The position numbers and the translations under genes are program-made. DNA of 64,000 nt from Azospirillum brasilense (GTDB lineage: Bacteria; Pseudomonadota; Alphaproteobacteria; Azospirillales; Azospirillaceae), in NCBI RefSeq assembly GCF_007827795.1, contig NZ_VITI01000001.1:496001-560000 (forward strand), read 5' to 3'. Positions 28,898-38,233 of this stretch are shown in pieces. Within the stretch, counting starts at the first letter, position 1. Each line of letters opens with the position of its first letter. The notes below the pieces were generated by a model. It searched no databases. It was given only the letters and a program-made list of their open reading frames with translations, and was not told the origin of the DNA.

Positions 28898-29563
28898 CTA
28901 CAGCCAATAGAGCGGGCTGACTCCGAACAGCCAGGGATGCACGGCGATCATCGCGGCATAGGCGGCGAGCGCGCCCAGAACACGGCCCCAGCCGATCTCT
29001 CCGGGCCGGAAGCGCTGGCGTCCGGCCAGGATGGCGGCGAGGGGCAGCGCGGAAGTCTCCGCGCGGTAGTCCCGTCCGGCAGCACCACGCCGCAGCAGCC
29101 AGTCGTTCTTGACCATGGCGAACAGGGCGATGGCGGCCATCGCGACGAACAGCACGACCCGCCGCCCGTCTCCGGTGGCTTGCAGGTGCAGCAGCGCCCA
29201 CAGCAGCAGCCCCATGCTGCCGGGAAAGCGGGTGATCCGGTAGATGCCCCGCGGCGGGTTGGGGGCGTCGGGCTCGCCAGCCTTGCTGGTGAGGCGGGCG
29301 GCGATCAGCAGGAAGGACAACGGCATCAGCGCGACGACGAGCGGCGCCGCCCATCCGGCGGGAACGAACAGCGGCTCCCCGCCCCCGGCCTCGCGGTAGG
29401 CCCAGACGAACAGCCCGAGCGCCAGCAGCGAGCCCAACGAATGCAGGGCGACGAATCCGCCCCGCCCCATCCGGGCGATCAGCCACGGCCGCACCCCCGG
29501 CCAGGACGGCACGGCGTGGGTGGCGAACAGGAACAGGGCGGCGAGGAGAAGGTCGGTGGTCAT
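28898..29563 (-). CDS. NnrU family membrane protein
   Basis: A 221-residue protein of six or so membrane segments, with the NnrU hallmarks: the N-terminal LLLAALFLFATHAVPSWPGV, HSLGSLLALGLFVWAYREAG, and the loop IYRITRFPGSMGLLLWALLH. In related bacteria nnrU is linked to nitrite/nitric-oxide metabolism (nirK/nor regulon) and to a broader NnrU/isoprenylcysteine methyltransferase-like fold. No nitrogen-oxide genes are next to it here, so the role is open. Confidence 0.85.
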   Translation of the reverse strand: MTTDLLLAALFLFATHAVPSWPGVRPWLIARMGRGGFVALHSLGSLLALGLFVWAYREAGGGEPLFVPAGWAAPLVVALMPLSFLLIAARLTSKAGEPDAPNPPRGIYRITRFPGSMGLLLWALLHLQATGDGRRVVLFVAMAAIALFAMVKNDWLLRRGAAGRDYRAETSALPLAAILAGRQRFRPGEIGWGRVLGALAAYAAMIAVHPWLFGVSPLYWL

Positions 29564-29783
29564 GGGGACGGAGAAAACACCGCTTTGCCGGATGGAGTCT
29601 TGATGAACGTCAAATATGCGGCGCTGAAAGCAAACCGCACCCGAGTGTGGCGCAGGCCACAGCGGGGATGGGCGGCGGGGCGTACTGTCCGGTCATCGAA
29701 CAGGCCGGGCCCCGACGCAGACGGAACCGGCAGCCAACTCCCCCAGAAGCCAACTCCCCCAGACACCGGAAGGAAACCACACC

Positions 29784-30308
29784 ATGCGCCGCACCACCCT
29801 GATCGCCGCCGCCGCCGTCCTGCTCTGCTCCGCCCCGGCCTTCGCCGGCGACCTGATGACCGGCGGCATCCCGCTCGGCAACGCCAGCAACCTGGGCGTC
29901 ATCTCCAACACCGCCGCGGGCATCCAGAACAAGGCGCAGCAGCAGGTGATGGGCGTGCAGGCCGGCGGCGGGCTGGCCGGTCCCTTCGGCACCGCCTCCA
30001 ACCTGGGCAACGTCTCCAACCTCGCCGCCGGGGTCGGCAACAAGGCCAAGCAGCAGGTCTTCGGCGTCCAGACGGGCGGGATGGGCGGCGGGGTGAAGGC
30101 GCCCTTCGCTCTGGGCGGCTTCAACAGCAACGCCGGCACCGTCAGCAACAGCGCGGTCGGCATCGGCAACACCGCCCAGCAGCAGGTCAAGGCCATGCAG
30201 TTCGGCGCGCCGGGCGCCCTGTTCAATCAGAACCTCGGCACCGTCTCCAACCTCTCCGCCGGCATCGGCAACAAGGCCCAGCAGCAGGTCATCGGCATCC
30301 AGAAGTAA
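29784..30308 (+). CDS. secreted repeat protein of unknown function
   Basis: A 174-residue protein with a signal peptide (residues 1-21, LIAAAAVLLCSAPAFA). The mature part consists of four ~22-residue repeats at about 36-59, 73-96, 117-139 and 151-173, each of the form SNLGxVSNxAAGIGNKAQQQ plus VxGxQ. Gly-rich linkers separate them. Cys is absent from the mature part. The Asn/Gln-rich, evenly spaced pattern recalls curlin-like amyloid repeats, but it is not the curlin consensus. It has its own terminator. I do not recognise a named family. Confidence 0.8.
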   Translation: MRRTTLIAAAAVLLCSAPAFAGDLMTGGIPLGNASNLGVISNTAAGIQNKAQQQVMGVQAGGGLAGPFGTASNLGNVSNLAAGVGNKAKQQVFGVQTGGMGGGVKAPFALGGFNSNAGTVSNSAVGIGNTAQQQVKAMQFGAPGALFNQNLGTVSNLSAGIGNKAQQQVIGIQK

Positions 30309-30346
30309 GCCCCTCCCCATCCACCCTCCCATCCAGGCAGACCTTG

Positions 30347-30376
30347 CGGCCGGGGCACTCCCCCGGCCGTCTTCTT
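30347..30376 (+). terminator. terminator of the secreted repeat protein gene
   Basis: CGGCCGGGG (30347-30355), loop CACTC, CCCCGGCCG (30361-30369), followed by TCTTCTT. It lies 39 bases after the stop of the gene ending at 30308. Confidence 0.8.
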
Positions 30377-30498
30377 GCGCGCAGGCGGGGCGTTTCCCGG
30401 CGCGGATGTGCGGACAAGGAACTTTCCACCCGGCGGCGCGTTGGAGCGGCGTTCACTCTCCCGCGGCCGTGCGCCGCGGTCATTCGGGAAGCCGCAGC

Positions 30499-31008
30499 AT
30501 GAACCGCAACAGCACTTCGACATTCGGATGGCCCAGGGTGGGATGGAGGGCCGCTGTCATCCTGTCGGCGTCGGTCGGTCTGGCCGCCTGCGCCGGCAGC
30601 GTGCCGCCGCCGACCGCCCAGCTCGGAGCCTCGGCGCAGGCCATCCAGCAGGCCGAACGGGCTGGCGCCCTCCAGCACGCCCCCGCGGAGTTCCAGTCCG
30701 CCCGCGAGAAGCTGGCCGCCGCCGACGCCGCCATGCGCGAGGACGAGCGGACCCAGGCCCGCCGCCTCGCCGAGCAGGCGCAGGCCGACGCCGAACTCGC
30801 CACCGTGCGCTCGCAGCGCGCGACGGCGCAGCAGGCCGCCAGCGCGGTGCGCACGCTCGCCAACCCCAACGCCGGCCTGCCCAACACCGGTATGCCGGGC
30901 GCTGCAGGCCGGACACCCGCCGCGTCCGCCACCGCTCCCCTGGCCCCGTCGGGCATGAGCGGAACCTCGACCTGGGACTCCCCGCGCACGCTGGAGGGCA
31001 CGCCGTGA
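30499..31008 (+). CDS. DUF4398 lipoprotein
   Basis: A 169-residue protein with a lipoprotein signal (VILSASVGLAACAG, lipobox Cys at ~33). It is followed by the DUF4398 helical domain (residues ~40-120: AIQQAERAGALQHAPAEFQS, AREKLAAADAAM) and a Pro/Thr/Ser tail. DUF4398 proteins are envelope proteins often paired with OmpA-domain proteins. Its stop overlaps the ATG of the next gene (TGATG), which also begins with a DUF4398-like helical region, so the two are translationally coupled and probably work together. Confidence 0.85.
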   Translation: MNRNSTSTFGWPRVGWRAAVILSASVGLAACAGSVPPPTAQLGASAQAIQQAERAGALQHAPAEFQSAREKLAAADAAMREDERTQARRLAEQAQADAELATVRSQRATAQQAASAVRTLANPNAGLPNTGMPGAAGRTPAASATAPLAPSGMSGTSTWDSPRTLEGTP

Positions 31009-31775
31009 TGCACACCACAAGGAAGGCCCAAACGGTGAGGAAAAGCTTGGCCCTGGCCTCGCTCGGCGTGGTCGCTTTGTCGCTCGGCGCCTGTGCCACC
31101 CCGGACGACACCCCGGCCCTGGCCCAGGCGCGCCAGTCCTATTCCGGCGCCGCCGCCAACCCGCAGCTGGCGAGCAACGCCACGCTGGAGCTGCGCCGCG
31201 CCGAAGAGGCGCTGCAGCGCGGCGAGCAGGCGCGCAGCGACGGCAACACGGCGGAGATGGACCATCAGGCCTATCTCGCCAACCGGCAGCTCCAGATCGC
31301 CCAGGACGTGGCGGCGATGAAGGGGGCGCAGCAGGTCGTCGCCAACGCCGAGACCTACCGCCTCCAGGACCAGATCCGCGCCCTCCAGGCGGAGCGGACG
31401 GAGCGCGGGCTGGTGATGTCGCTGGGCGACGTGCTGTTCGCCACCGGCAGCGCCCGGCTGACCTCCGGCGCCGACGCGCGGCTGGGGGAACTCGCCAACT
31501 TCCTCCAGCGCAACCCGGAACGGACCGTGCGGATCGAGGGCTACACCGACACCACCGGCTCGTCGGCCACCAACCTGCGCCTGTCCGAGGAGCGGGCCAT
31601 GGCGGTGCGCGACGCGCTGACCGCGCGCGGCGTCAACCCCAGCCGCATCGCCGCCCAGGGGCTGGGGTCGGCCCAGCCGGTCGCCTCCAACAGCACGGAG
31701 TCGGGACGCCAGCAGAACCGGCGGGTGGACATCGTGATCTCCGAGCCGGGCTCGGTGGCGGAGACGCGCTCCTGA
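31008..31775 (+). CDS. DUF4398/OmpA-domain outer-membrane lipoprotein
   Basis: A 255-residue protein. The signal peptide has a lipobox (LGVVALSLGACA, Cys29). Residues ~35-130 are a DUF4398-type helical region (LELRRAEEALQRGEQARSDG). Residues ~140-250 form the OmpA C-terminal peptidoglycan-binding domain: FATGSARLTSGADARL, VRIEGYTDTTGSSATN, RIAAQGLGSAQPVASN and GRQQNRRVDI. It should tether the outer membrane to peptidoglycan. It overlaps the upstream DUF4398 gene by one base. Confidence 0.92.
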   Translation: MHTTRKAQTVRKSLALASLGVVALSLGACATPDDTPALAQARQSYSGAAANPQLASNATLELRRAEEALQRGEQARSDGNTAEMDHQAYLANRQLQIAQDVAAMKGAQQVVANAETYRLQDQIRALQAERTERGLVMSLGDVLFATGSARLTSGADARLGELANFLQRNPERTVRIEGYTDTTGSSATNLRLSEERAMAVRDALTARGVNPSRIAAQGLGSAQPVASNSTESGRQQNRRVDIVISEPGSVAETRS

Positions 31776-32050
31776 CAGGCCATGCTGCCATTTGACGCAC
31801 ATCGCGCATGACCAGGAACGGGCGGGCTGGAAACGGCTCGCCCGCTTCGATTCCGGCCCGATTTCAGGCCGTTTTTCCCGAACTGATTTGCCCGTGCCGC
31901 ACCGCCATTGCGGCCGAGCCTCGGCTCTCCGAGAAAAATTGTCTCGAATGCAAGGCAAACTCAATCTTTCTTTACCTTTTATGGTGTGTGGTTTTACCAT
32001 GCGCGAACACAAATGGCCGAAGCGTCCTTTTGATTGCGCGGGGATTTGGA

Positions 32051-33358
32051 ATGACCACTGGACAGGGTGACGAGGGGGCGATGCTCAGCAAGGGATTCCT
32101 GAAGGCGCAGGCTTTGCTTCTTCTCATCATCGGCCTTCCGGTGATCCTGGTGGTGGTTCTCCTCAACCCGCTGTGGAACGCCACGCTGCACCGTTTCGGC
32201 GTGCCGGAGGGGCCGGCGGCGGCGCTCGGCATGATCGTCACCATCATGGTGGTGATGGTCGTCCAGTATTGGGTGCTGGAAACGCGGCGGACCATGGTCA
32301 CCTCGCTGTTCAACTTCATCCCGCACGAGCGTCTGACCTTCGACGGCGAGACGCTGACGACGGACGAGGCCAACCGCCTGTTCGTCACCCTGCACCGGGA
32401 TTCGGAGGAGTGGCGTCGCCTGCTGCGCGACAACGGCATGGACGGCCCGCTGGACGAGTTCGGCAGCCTGTGCGCCGCCCGGCTGGCCTTCGCGCGCCGC
32501 CCCCAGGGCATCCCGCCGGAGGCGGAGCGCGCCATCGCCGAGGTGCCGCAGGCGGTGGAACTGGCCAAGGCCCGCGTCGGCGCGGCGCTCGACCAGGCGG
32601 AGCGGGAGGTGCAGGCCCTGCGCGGCCGGCTGTCCGACACGCAGGACGCGGTGGCCGCTCTGCTCGGTTTCATCCGCGACAGCGGGATGCAGATCGCCGG
32701 CCGCCATGACGACGCCCAGCGTGGCGCGACGGAGAACCGCGCGCTTCTCGCCAACCTTCAGGAGCATCTGGACCGCCGCCGGGCGGAGGCGACCTCCGAC
32801 CTGACGCGGTTCGAGCAGATCGTCGCGGAATCCCGCGCGTTGGAGGATTCGGTGAACGCCATCACCCGCATCATGTCCGCCACCAACATGCTGGCGCTGA
32901 ACGCCGCCATCGAGGCGACGCGGGCCGGGGAATACGGCCACGGCTTCCGCGTGGTGGCGAACGAGGTGCGCGATCTGGCCCGCCAGTCGAACGAGGCCAT
33001 CCAGGTGATCCAGAAGGGCATCGACCGCATGCAGCAGGCGATCGCCCAGCAGATCGCCGGGCAGGACGCCCAGGCGAAGGTGGCCGCCGAGCACGCGCTG
33101 CTGTCCGAGCTGGCGGACCGCCTGCAAAGCCTCAGCGCCGGCCAGCAGGACGTCGCCGGTCACGAGCGGCGGCTGATGGGCGAGTTGGACCGGCTGGGCG
33201 ACACGCTGGCCGACACCCTGTCCGGTTTCGCCGGCGACCTGCGCGTGCCCGAGGGGCTGCGGCGGGAGCTGGACGCGATCAGCGGCGGGCTGGCACGGCT
33301 GAACGGGCTGGAGGAGGATCTGCGCGGCCTGTCCGACGGCCGTAAGCGCGCCGCCTGA
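32051..33358 (+). CDS. methyl-accepting chemotaxis-like signalling protein
   Basis: A 435-residue protein with two membrane segments (~18-38 and ~57-75) separated by a short loop, so it has no large periplasmic sensor domain. A cytoplasmic region of unknown fold follows (~85-200), then the MCP signalling hairpin with [20 protein letters not shown] and [19 protein letters not shown]. It probably senses a cytoplasmic or membrane cue and acts on a CheA. The ATG at 32051 is chosen. The gap upstream (31776-32050) is unusually AT-rich near 31940-32000 and may hold its promoter. It is convergent with the PLD gene. Confidence 0.88.
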   Translation: MTTGQGDEGAMLSKGFLKAQALLLLIIGLPVILVVVLLNPLWNATLHRFGVPEGPAAALGMIVTIMVVMVVQYWVLETRRTMVTSLFNFIPHERLTFDGETLTTDEANRLFVTLHRDSEEWRRLLRDNGMDGPLDEFGSLCAARLAFARRPQGIPPEAERAIAEVPQAVELAKARVGAALDQAEREVQALRGRLSDTQDAVAALLGFIRDSGMQIAGRHDDAQRGATENRALLANLQEHLDRRRAEATSDLTRFEQIVAESRALEDSVNAITRIMSATNMLALNAAIEATRAGEYGHGFRVVANEVRDLARQSNEAIQVIQKGIDRMQQAIAQQIAGQDAQAKVAAEHALLSELADRLQSLSAGQQDVAGHERRLMGELDRLGDTLADTLSGFAGDLRVPEGLRRELDAISGGLARLNGLEEDLRGLSDGRKRAA

Positions 33359-33379
33359 CCGACATTTGCGGCACGCCGC

Positions 33380-34963
33380 TCAGCGGTCGCCGCGCTCGGT
33401 CTCGACCATCGCCCGCGCGACGGCGTAGACCCCGGCGATCGCCCCGGCGGTGAACAGGGCCGCCCCCACCGCGCGGGTCAGGGAGCGGGCCGGCGCCGGG
33501 GCCGGGGGCATGCGTTTCCACACGGCCCAAGCCTCTTCCGGACGGTCGGGATCGGCGATGCGCAGGGCGGCGAAGGCCTGCTCGGTCAGGCCGGGGTCGG
33601 TGTCGGGCAGCGGCGCCAACCGGCGACCGGACGGCTTGTTCAGCCGATCGATGGCGGCCACCAGACGGCCGGTGGCGCGGACGGCGGCGGTCATCTCCGA
33701 CGGGTCGACGCCCAAATGCTCGGCCAGCAGGCGATTGCGCACCGCGCCGATGGCGTTGGCGGTGCTGCGGTCGCCCGGCGGGGCCTCCACCGCCAGATCG
33801 CATTCGGTGTCGTAGCCCATGGAGCGGTTGTTCAGGTTGCTCGACCCGATGCGCAGCAGCCGGTCGTCCACCACCATCAGCTTGGAATGCACGACGATGC
33901 CGTTGCCGCCCTCGGTCAGCGGGGTCATGGCGCGCAGCCGTCCATGACGGTCGGCGGCGCGCAGCTCCTGAAGCACCACGCCGCGCGGTGTGTCCATGGC
34001 CATGCGGTCGAACCAGCTCGGGCTTTCCATGGGGACGACCACCACCACCTCCGGCCCGTCCGGCTCGCGCAGCCGCCGGGCCAGCGCCTCGGCCACCCGG
34101 AAGGAGGCGAAATACTGGTTCTCCAGATAGATGCTGTGGCGTGCCTCGGCGATGGCGGCGAAGGTCAGCGCCTCGTTCTCGCGGACCGGGCGGCCGGCCA
34201 GACAGTCGGGAAGCGTGCGGGCGATGCCCACCGCCGCGTCGGTGATCAGCGGGTGCAGCCCCTCCGGCCAGGGGTCGGCGCTCCCGTCCGAAAAGCCCTC
34301 CGGCGGCGGAGGCGGCAGGGCTTGGCCGGTGGCGTGGCCCCAGCGCTCGCGCGCCATCAGCCCCAGCGCGCGGGCGGCGGGTCCGTCCACCGCCATCATC
34401 ACGTCGTGGCGCGGCGCGTGAAGCTCCCCGGTCGGCCAGCGGCGGCGCGGGTCGTCGTCGCGATGCTCCGGCGTGTCCCAGCGGTCGCCGGCCAGATCGA
34501 TGCCGCCGCAGAAGGCCAGCGCGTCGTCGACCACCACCAGCTTCTGGTGCTGCGCCGCGCCCACCGGCAGGGCGTCGTCCAGCTCCAGCGTCAGCCGCGG
34601 TCCGGTGCGCCGGTTCAGCCGCTCCAGCGGCCCGTGCGGGTGCTCCAGCGAGATGGGGAACGGCATGTCCCATTTCAGCGCATGGATCTGCAGCGACGGG
34701 CGGTGATGGATCAGGCGGGAGAGGAAATCACCCAGCGTTTCCGGGTCGTCAGGGTCGAGGCGCATCCGCGGATCGATGTCCCATCCGAGCAGGATCACCG
34801 ATCGCCGCGCCCGCAGCAGGGCGGCGCGCACCGCGGCGAAGAAGGCGGCGCCGTCGACCAGCACGGCCACCCGGTCCGCGCGTTCGGTCCGCCAGCAGGT
34901 GGCGCCGGGGCGCAGGATGGGCCGCGCCCCGGCAAGCTCCGCCGCATCCCGATGTTCGCTCAT
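33380..34963 (-). CDS. phospholipase D-like protein (cardiolipin synthase family)
   Basis: A 527-residue protein with two complete HKD motifs: HQKLVVVDD (His139, Lys141, Asp146) and HSKLMVVDD (His359, Lys361, Asp366), followed by GSSNLNNRSMGYDTE. The layout matches two-domain PLD transphosphatidylases/phosphodiesterases. A single hydrophobic segment near the C-terminus (VGAALFTAGAIAGVYAVARA) would anchor it to the membrane. There is no N-terminal signal. Cardiolipin synthase is one possible activity; a phospholipase D is another. Confidence 0.88.
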   Translation of the reverse strand: MSEHRDAAELAGARPILRPGATCWRTERADRVAVLVDGAAFFAAVRAALLRARRSVILLGWDIDPRMRLDPDDPETLGDFLSRLIHHRPSLQIHALKWDMPFPISLEHPHGPLERLNRRTGPRLTLELDDALPVGAAQHQKLVVVDDALAFCGGIDLAGDRWDTPEHRDDDPRRRWPTGELHAPRHDVMMAVDGPAARALGLMARERWGHATGQALPPPPPEGFSDGSADPWPEGLHPLITDAAVGIARTLPDCLAGRPVRENEALTFAAIAEARHSIYLENQYFASFRVAEALARRLREPDGPEVVVVVPMESPSWFDRMAMDTPRGVVLQELRAADRHGRLRAMTPLTEGGNGIVVHSKLMVVDDRLLRIGSSNLNNRSMGYDTECDLAVEAPPGDRSTANAIGAVRNRLLAEHLGVDPSEMTAAVRATGRLVAAIDRLNKPSGRRLAPLPDTDPGLTEQAFAALRIADPDRPEEAWAVWKRMPPAPAPARSLTRAVGAALFTAGAIAGVYAVARAMVETERGDR

Positions 34964-35280
34964 TCCTGCCTCGACGTGCCGTAGCGGTGCTTGCCTCAAC
35001 TCTTCTGGCGGCGACCTGTTCCGCGGGGCGCCCGGCTGCTCCGGAATCGTCGGTTCCCGGCCTCTGATTGGGCACCCGGCCGCGTTGGGCGAAGGCCGTC
35101 CCGCTCGCCGAAAGATCGGGATGACCGTCCGGTTTTTCCGAAACAATGCGCCGGGCCTCCTGTTGGGGATGGGCGAATGGGGGACGGGCGCGCCGCAGGG
35201 CGCCGGACTGAATCCCCGCCCGAACCCCCGCCAGGAGGGCGCCCGGCCAAAGGGCGCCACCACCAGATGGAGAGATGAGG
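34964..35280. other. intergenic region, divergent PLD gene and secreted protein
   Basis: 317 bases without a convincing gene. Both genes point away from it, so promoters for both should lie here. I saw no strong palindrome or promoter. GGAG at 35269-35272 fits the ATG at 35281 (spacing 8) better than the ATG at 35275 (spacing 2). Confidence 0.4.
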
Positions 35281-35733
35281 ATGCGTACCCTTTTGATCGC
35301 CGCCGCGTCGGTCCTCGCCCTGATGACCGGCTCCGCCGTCGCCCAGTCGGGCGGCACCGCCGTGAGCCCGACCGTTCCCAGCACCACCACCTCGCCGTCC
35401 ACCGGCCTGAGCACCTCCGGCCCGGGCTCCACGCCGGGCAGCGTCACCACGCCGGGCACCGCCGGCTCGTCCGGCACCATGAACACCATGCCGGGGACCA
35501 CCATGCCCGGTTCGTCGGGCAGCACCATGGGCAATGGCACCATGGGCAGCGGCACCATGGGCAGCGGCACCATGGGCAGCGGCTCTTCGGGCGGCACCTG
35601 GCAGGGCCAGACCACGGCGCCGTCGGGTATGGGCAGCGCCACCAGCAGCAACCCGGCCCGCGACAACCAGACCGCGACCGGCACCCATTGCCCGCCGGGC
35701 ACCCCGAACTGCGGCCCGGACGGCAGCAAGTAA
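35281..35733 (+). CDS. small secreted Gly/Ser/Thr/Met-rich protein
   Basis: A 150-residue protein with a signal peptide (LLIAAASVLALMTGSAVAQS). The mature part is almost wholly Ser, Thr, Gly and Pro with a Met-Gly core of pentapeptide repeats (GSGTM three to four times, encoded by 15-bp repeats near 35535-35582). It ends in a short region with two cysteines (THCPPGTPNCGPDGSK). It is presumably a disordered exported protein. Function unknown. A terminator follows at 35757. Confidence 0.7.
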   Translation: MRTLLIAAASVLALMTGSAVAQSGGTAVSPTVPSTTTSPSTGLSTSGPGSTPGSVTTPGTAGSSGTMNTMPGTTMPGSSGSTMGNGTMGSGTMGSGTMGSGSSGGTWQGQTTAPSGMGSATSSNPARDNQTATGTHCPPGTPNCGPDGSK

Positions 35734-35756
35734 CCGCCTTCAAGGTTTGCCGCGAA

Positions 35757-35793
35757 GGGCGCGCCGGGACCTCCGGCGCGCCCGTTTCCGTTT
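35757..35793 (+). terminator. terminator of the small secreted protein gene
   Basis: GGGCGCGCCGG (35757-35767), loop GACCT, CCGGCGCGCCC (35773-35783), followed by GTTTCCGTTT. It is located between two convergent genes and reads best on the plus strand. Confidence 0.75.
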
Positions 35794-38111
35794 CAGGCCA
35801 CCGGCTCCGGCCTGACCGCCGCCGGTCCGCCGGTGTCCACGGCCGGAGGGGCCTCGGCGGGAAAACGCAGGACGAAGCAGGTGCCGCCGCTGTCCTGGCC
35901 GCCCTCCCGGCTTTCCACCCGGATGCTGCCGCGCAGGCGGGTGGTCACGATGTTGTAGACGATGTGCAGGCCGAGCCCGCTGCCCCCTTCGCCGCGCCGC
36001 GTCGTGAAGAAGGGATCGAAGACGCGCCCCAGATGGGCGGCGGGAATGCCGCAGCCGTCGTCCGAAAAGCGCAGCTCGACCTCCTGCGGGCCGGGGCGGG
36101 TCACAGCGACGGTCAGCGTGCCGGCCCGCCCGTCCGGATAGGCATGGACCACCGCGTTCATCGTCAGGTTGGTCAACACCTGGAACAGCGCGCCGGGATA
36201 GCTGTCCACCCACAGGCCCGCCGGGCAGTCCACCACCACCCGATGGGGGGTCTGCTTCAGCCGCGGGCGCAGGCTGGTCAGCACGTCGTCCAGATAGGCG
36301 GCCAGATCGACGCGGCGCCGCTCCTCGCTGGTCTGGTCCACCGCCGTCTGCTTGAAGCTCTGGATCAGCTCGGCGGCGCGGTTCAGGTTGGTCTCGATCA
36401 GCCGGCACGCCTCCCCCGCGGTGGTCAGATAGCCGGTGAAGTCGGCGCGGCGCAGCGTGTTGGCCTCGACCCCGCGGACGACCTTGCGGGTCTGGTCGGC
36501 CAGGTGGGTGATGCCGGTCAGGGCGATGCCCACCGGCGTGTTCACCTCGTGCGCCACCCCCGCCACCATCCCGCCGAGCGAGGCCATCTTCTCCGCCTGG
36601 ATCAGGTGGGCCTGGGTGTCGCGCAGGTCGGCCAGGGCACCCTCGGCGCGCTGCTTGGCGGCCTCCGTCTCCTCCTCCGACCGCTTGCGCAGGGTGATGT
36701 CGTTGACAGCGATGAGGATCGCCGGCTCGTCCACGTCGCGAATCTCCACGGCGGAGATCATCGCCCAGAAAGGCCGGCCCCCGGCGGTGCGCATCTCCAT
36801 CTCCAGGTCGCTTGCCGCCCCCTGTTCGGCCACCAGACGGGACAGCCGGGCGGCGTCGGACGGGTGGACGAAGAAGCGCGCGTTGCGCGTCAGCGCCAGC
36901 CGCGGCCCCTCGGTCCCGAACAACGCCTCGGCCTGCGGGTTGGCGAACAGGACGGAATCGTCCGACCGCCGCGCGATCACGGTGGGAAAGGGCGAGGCCG
37001 CCAGGATCGCGCGCATCCGTTCCTCCCCCGCCTTCAGTGCCTCGGCGTAGGCGTGGGTTTCCACCAGCGCCGTGCCGAACCGCTCCACGCTGGTGGAGAT
37101 CGCCTGAAGCTCCGCGAACAGGGCGGACGGCAGGCGGACGGTCCGGCGTTCCCGCTGCACCATCGCCAGCGCCTGCGAGGCGCGGCGGATCGGGCGGACC
37201 ACATGGACGCGCAGCAGCACGTAGAGCACCGTCTGCACCGCCGAGGCGATGCCCAGCCCGATCAGCACGATCCACAGACCGCTGCGCGCCTGATCGGTCA
37301 GGGTGTCGGCGATGCGCCGGGTGTTGGTCGCGGCGGCGTCGGTCAGGCTGCCGCTGAGATCGTTCAGCACCCCGTGGGCGATTTCCGTTTCCAGCCCCAT
37401 CAGCCCCGCCTCCGACAGGATGGTCCGGCGCAGGGTGAACAACTCGCTCAACCCGTCCAGGTCGCGCGCGGCGCGGGCCAGCGGCGCCCGTTCCCCCGGT
37501 TCCAGCGGGATCAGCGCGTTCACCACCTCGGCGGCGTGCTCGTGAAAGCGGGCGACCTCCCGGGCGAGCCGCACCGTGTCCGCCGCGATCAGCCCCGCGG
37601 CCAGCGCCTCCAGCGCGCGGTGGTAAGGTTCCTGCACCGCCAGGGGCGCACCGGAGCGCAGCAGGCTGAGGAACGCCTCGTCCCCCTTTTGCTGCAGGGC
37701 GATGGCCTGGGCCGCCAGGGTGTCGATGGCATCGGCCCGCTCCGCGGTGCGGCGCACCGCCTGGATGGCCTGTTCGAGCCGTTGCAGCAGCTCCGGGGCC
37801 GCCGCATCCGCCGCGAAGCGCTGCGACACCCCCTCCACCTCGGCCAGGGCGCCGGCGCGCTCCTCCGGCGAGCGGGAGCGCAGGACGGCCTCGGCGAGCT
37901 GGCCCATGCGGGCGGCGAAGACGGCGTATTGGTGCTGGCGGGCGATCTGGGGGACGATGGCGCGGTCCGCCTCTTCCGCAAGGTCGAGCACCCGGACGAA
38001 GGCGCCGCCCACCCCGAGGGTCAGCCCGGCCATCAGAAACGCCGTGGCCAGCGCGGTGAGCATCGTCACCGTGTGCAGCCGAAGCCGCCGGCCCGCCTGT
38101 TTCTCCGTCAC
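35793..38111 (-). CDS. sensor histidine kinase with PAS domain
   Basis: A 772-residue protein. It has a membrane segment at ~17-40, a long periplasmic helical region to ~278, a second membrane segment (~279-300), HAMP (~303-355), one PAS domain (~365-475), a coiled coil and the kinase core. The phospho-accepting His521 is in GGMVAGVAHEVNTPVGI, and HATPase motifs NLTMNAVVHAY, DDGCGIP and GGSGLGLHIV are intact. It probably senses a periplasmic signal through its large helical input domain. No response regulator is adjacent, so it is an orphan kinase. It is downstream of the GATase gene, on the same strand. Confidence 0.9.
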   Translation of the reverse strand: MTEKQAGRRLRLHTVTMLTALATAFLMAGLTLGVGGAFVRVLDLAEEADRAIVPQIARQHQYAVFAARMGQLAEAVLRSRSPEERAGALAEVEGVSQRFAADAAAPELLQRLEQAIQAVRRTAERADAIDTLAAQAIALQQKGDEAFLSLLRSGAPLAVQEPYHRALEALAAGLIAADTVRLAREVARFHEHAAEVVNALIPLEPGERAPLARAARDLDGLSELFTLRRTILSEAGLMGLETEIAHGVLNDLSGSLTDAAATNTRRIADTLTDQARSGLWIVLIGLGIASAVQTVLYVLLRVHVVRPIRRASQALAMVQRERRTVRLPSALFAELQAISTSVERFGTALVETHAYAEALKAGEERMRAILAASPFPTVIARRSDDSVLFANPQAEALFGTEGPRLALTRNARFFVHPSDAARLSRLVAEQGAASDLEMEMRTAGGRPFWAMISAVEIRDVDEPAILIAVNDITLRKRSEEETEAAKQRAEGALADLRDTQAHLIQAEKMASLGGMVAGVAHEVNTPVGIALTGITHLADQTRKVVRGVEANTLRRADFTGYLTTAGEACRLIETNLNRAAELIQSFKQTAVDQTSEERRRVDLAAYLDDVLTSLRPRLKQTPHRVVVDCPAGLWVDSYPGALFQVLTNLTMNAVVHAYPDGRAGTLTVAVTRPGPQEVELRFSDDGCGIPAAHLGRVFDPFFTTRRGEGGSGLGLHIVYNIVTTRLRGSIRVESREGGQDSGGTCFVLRFPAEAPPAVDTGGPAAVRPEPVA

Positions 38112-38233
38112 GCCCGTGCCCCTCCGCCGTTGCGGCGTCCCGATCGTTAGGCCCGATCGTTAGGATAGCCGCTTCCGCGCGCGAGGGAAATGGTGGCACA
38201 ACGAACAGTTAAGGGGGACAGTCAAGGAGACGG

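Noticed and set aside
34776..38150. Open frame of 1124 codons on the plus strand
   Set aside because: It is antisense to the sensor kinase and the PLD gene. Its product is Arg/His/Gly/Gln-rich, as expected for the complement of high-GC coding sequence, with no domain.
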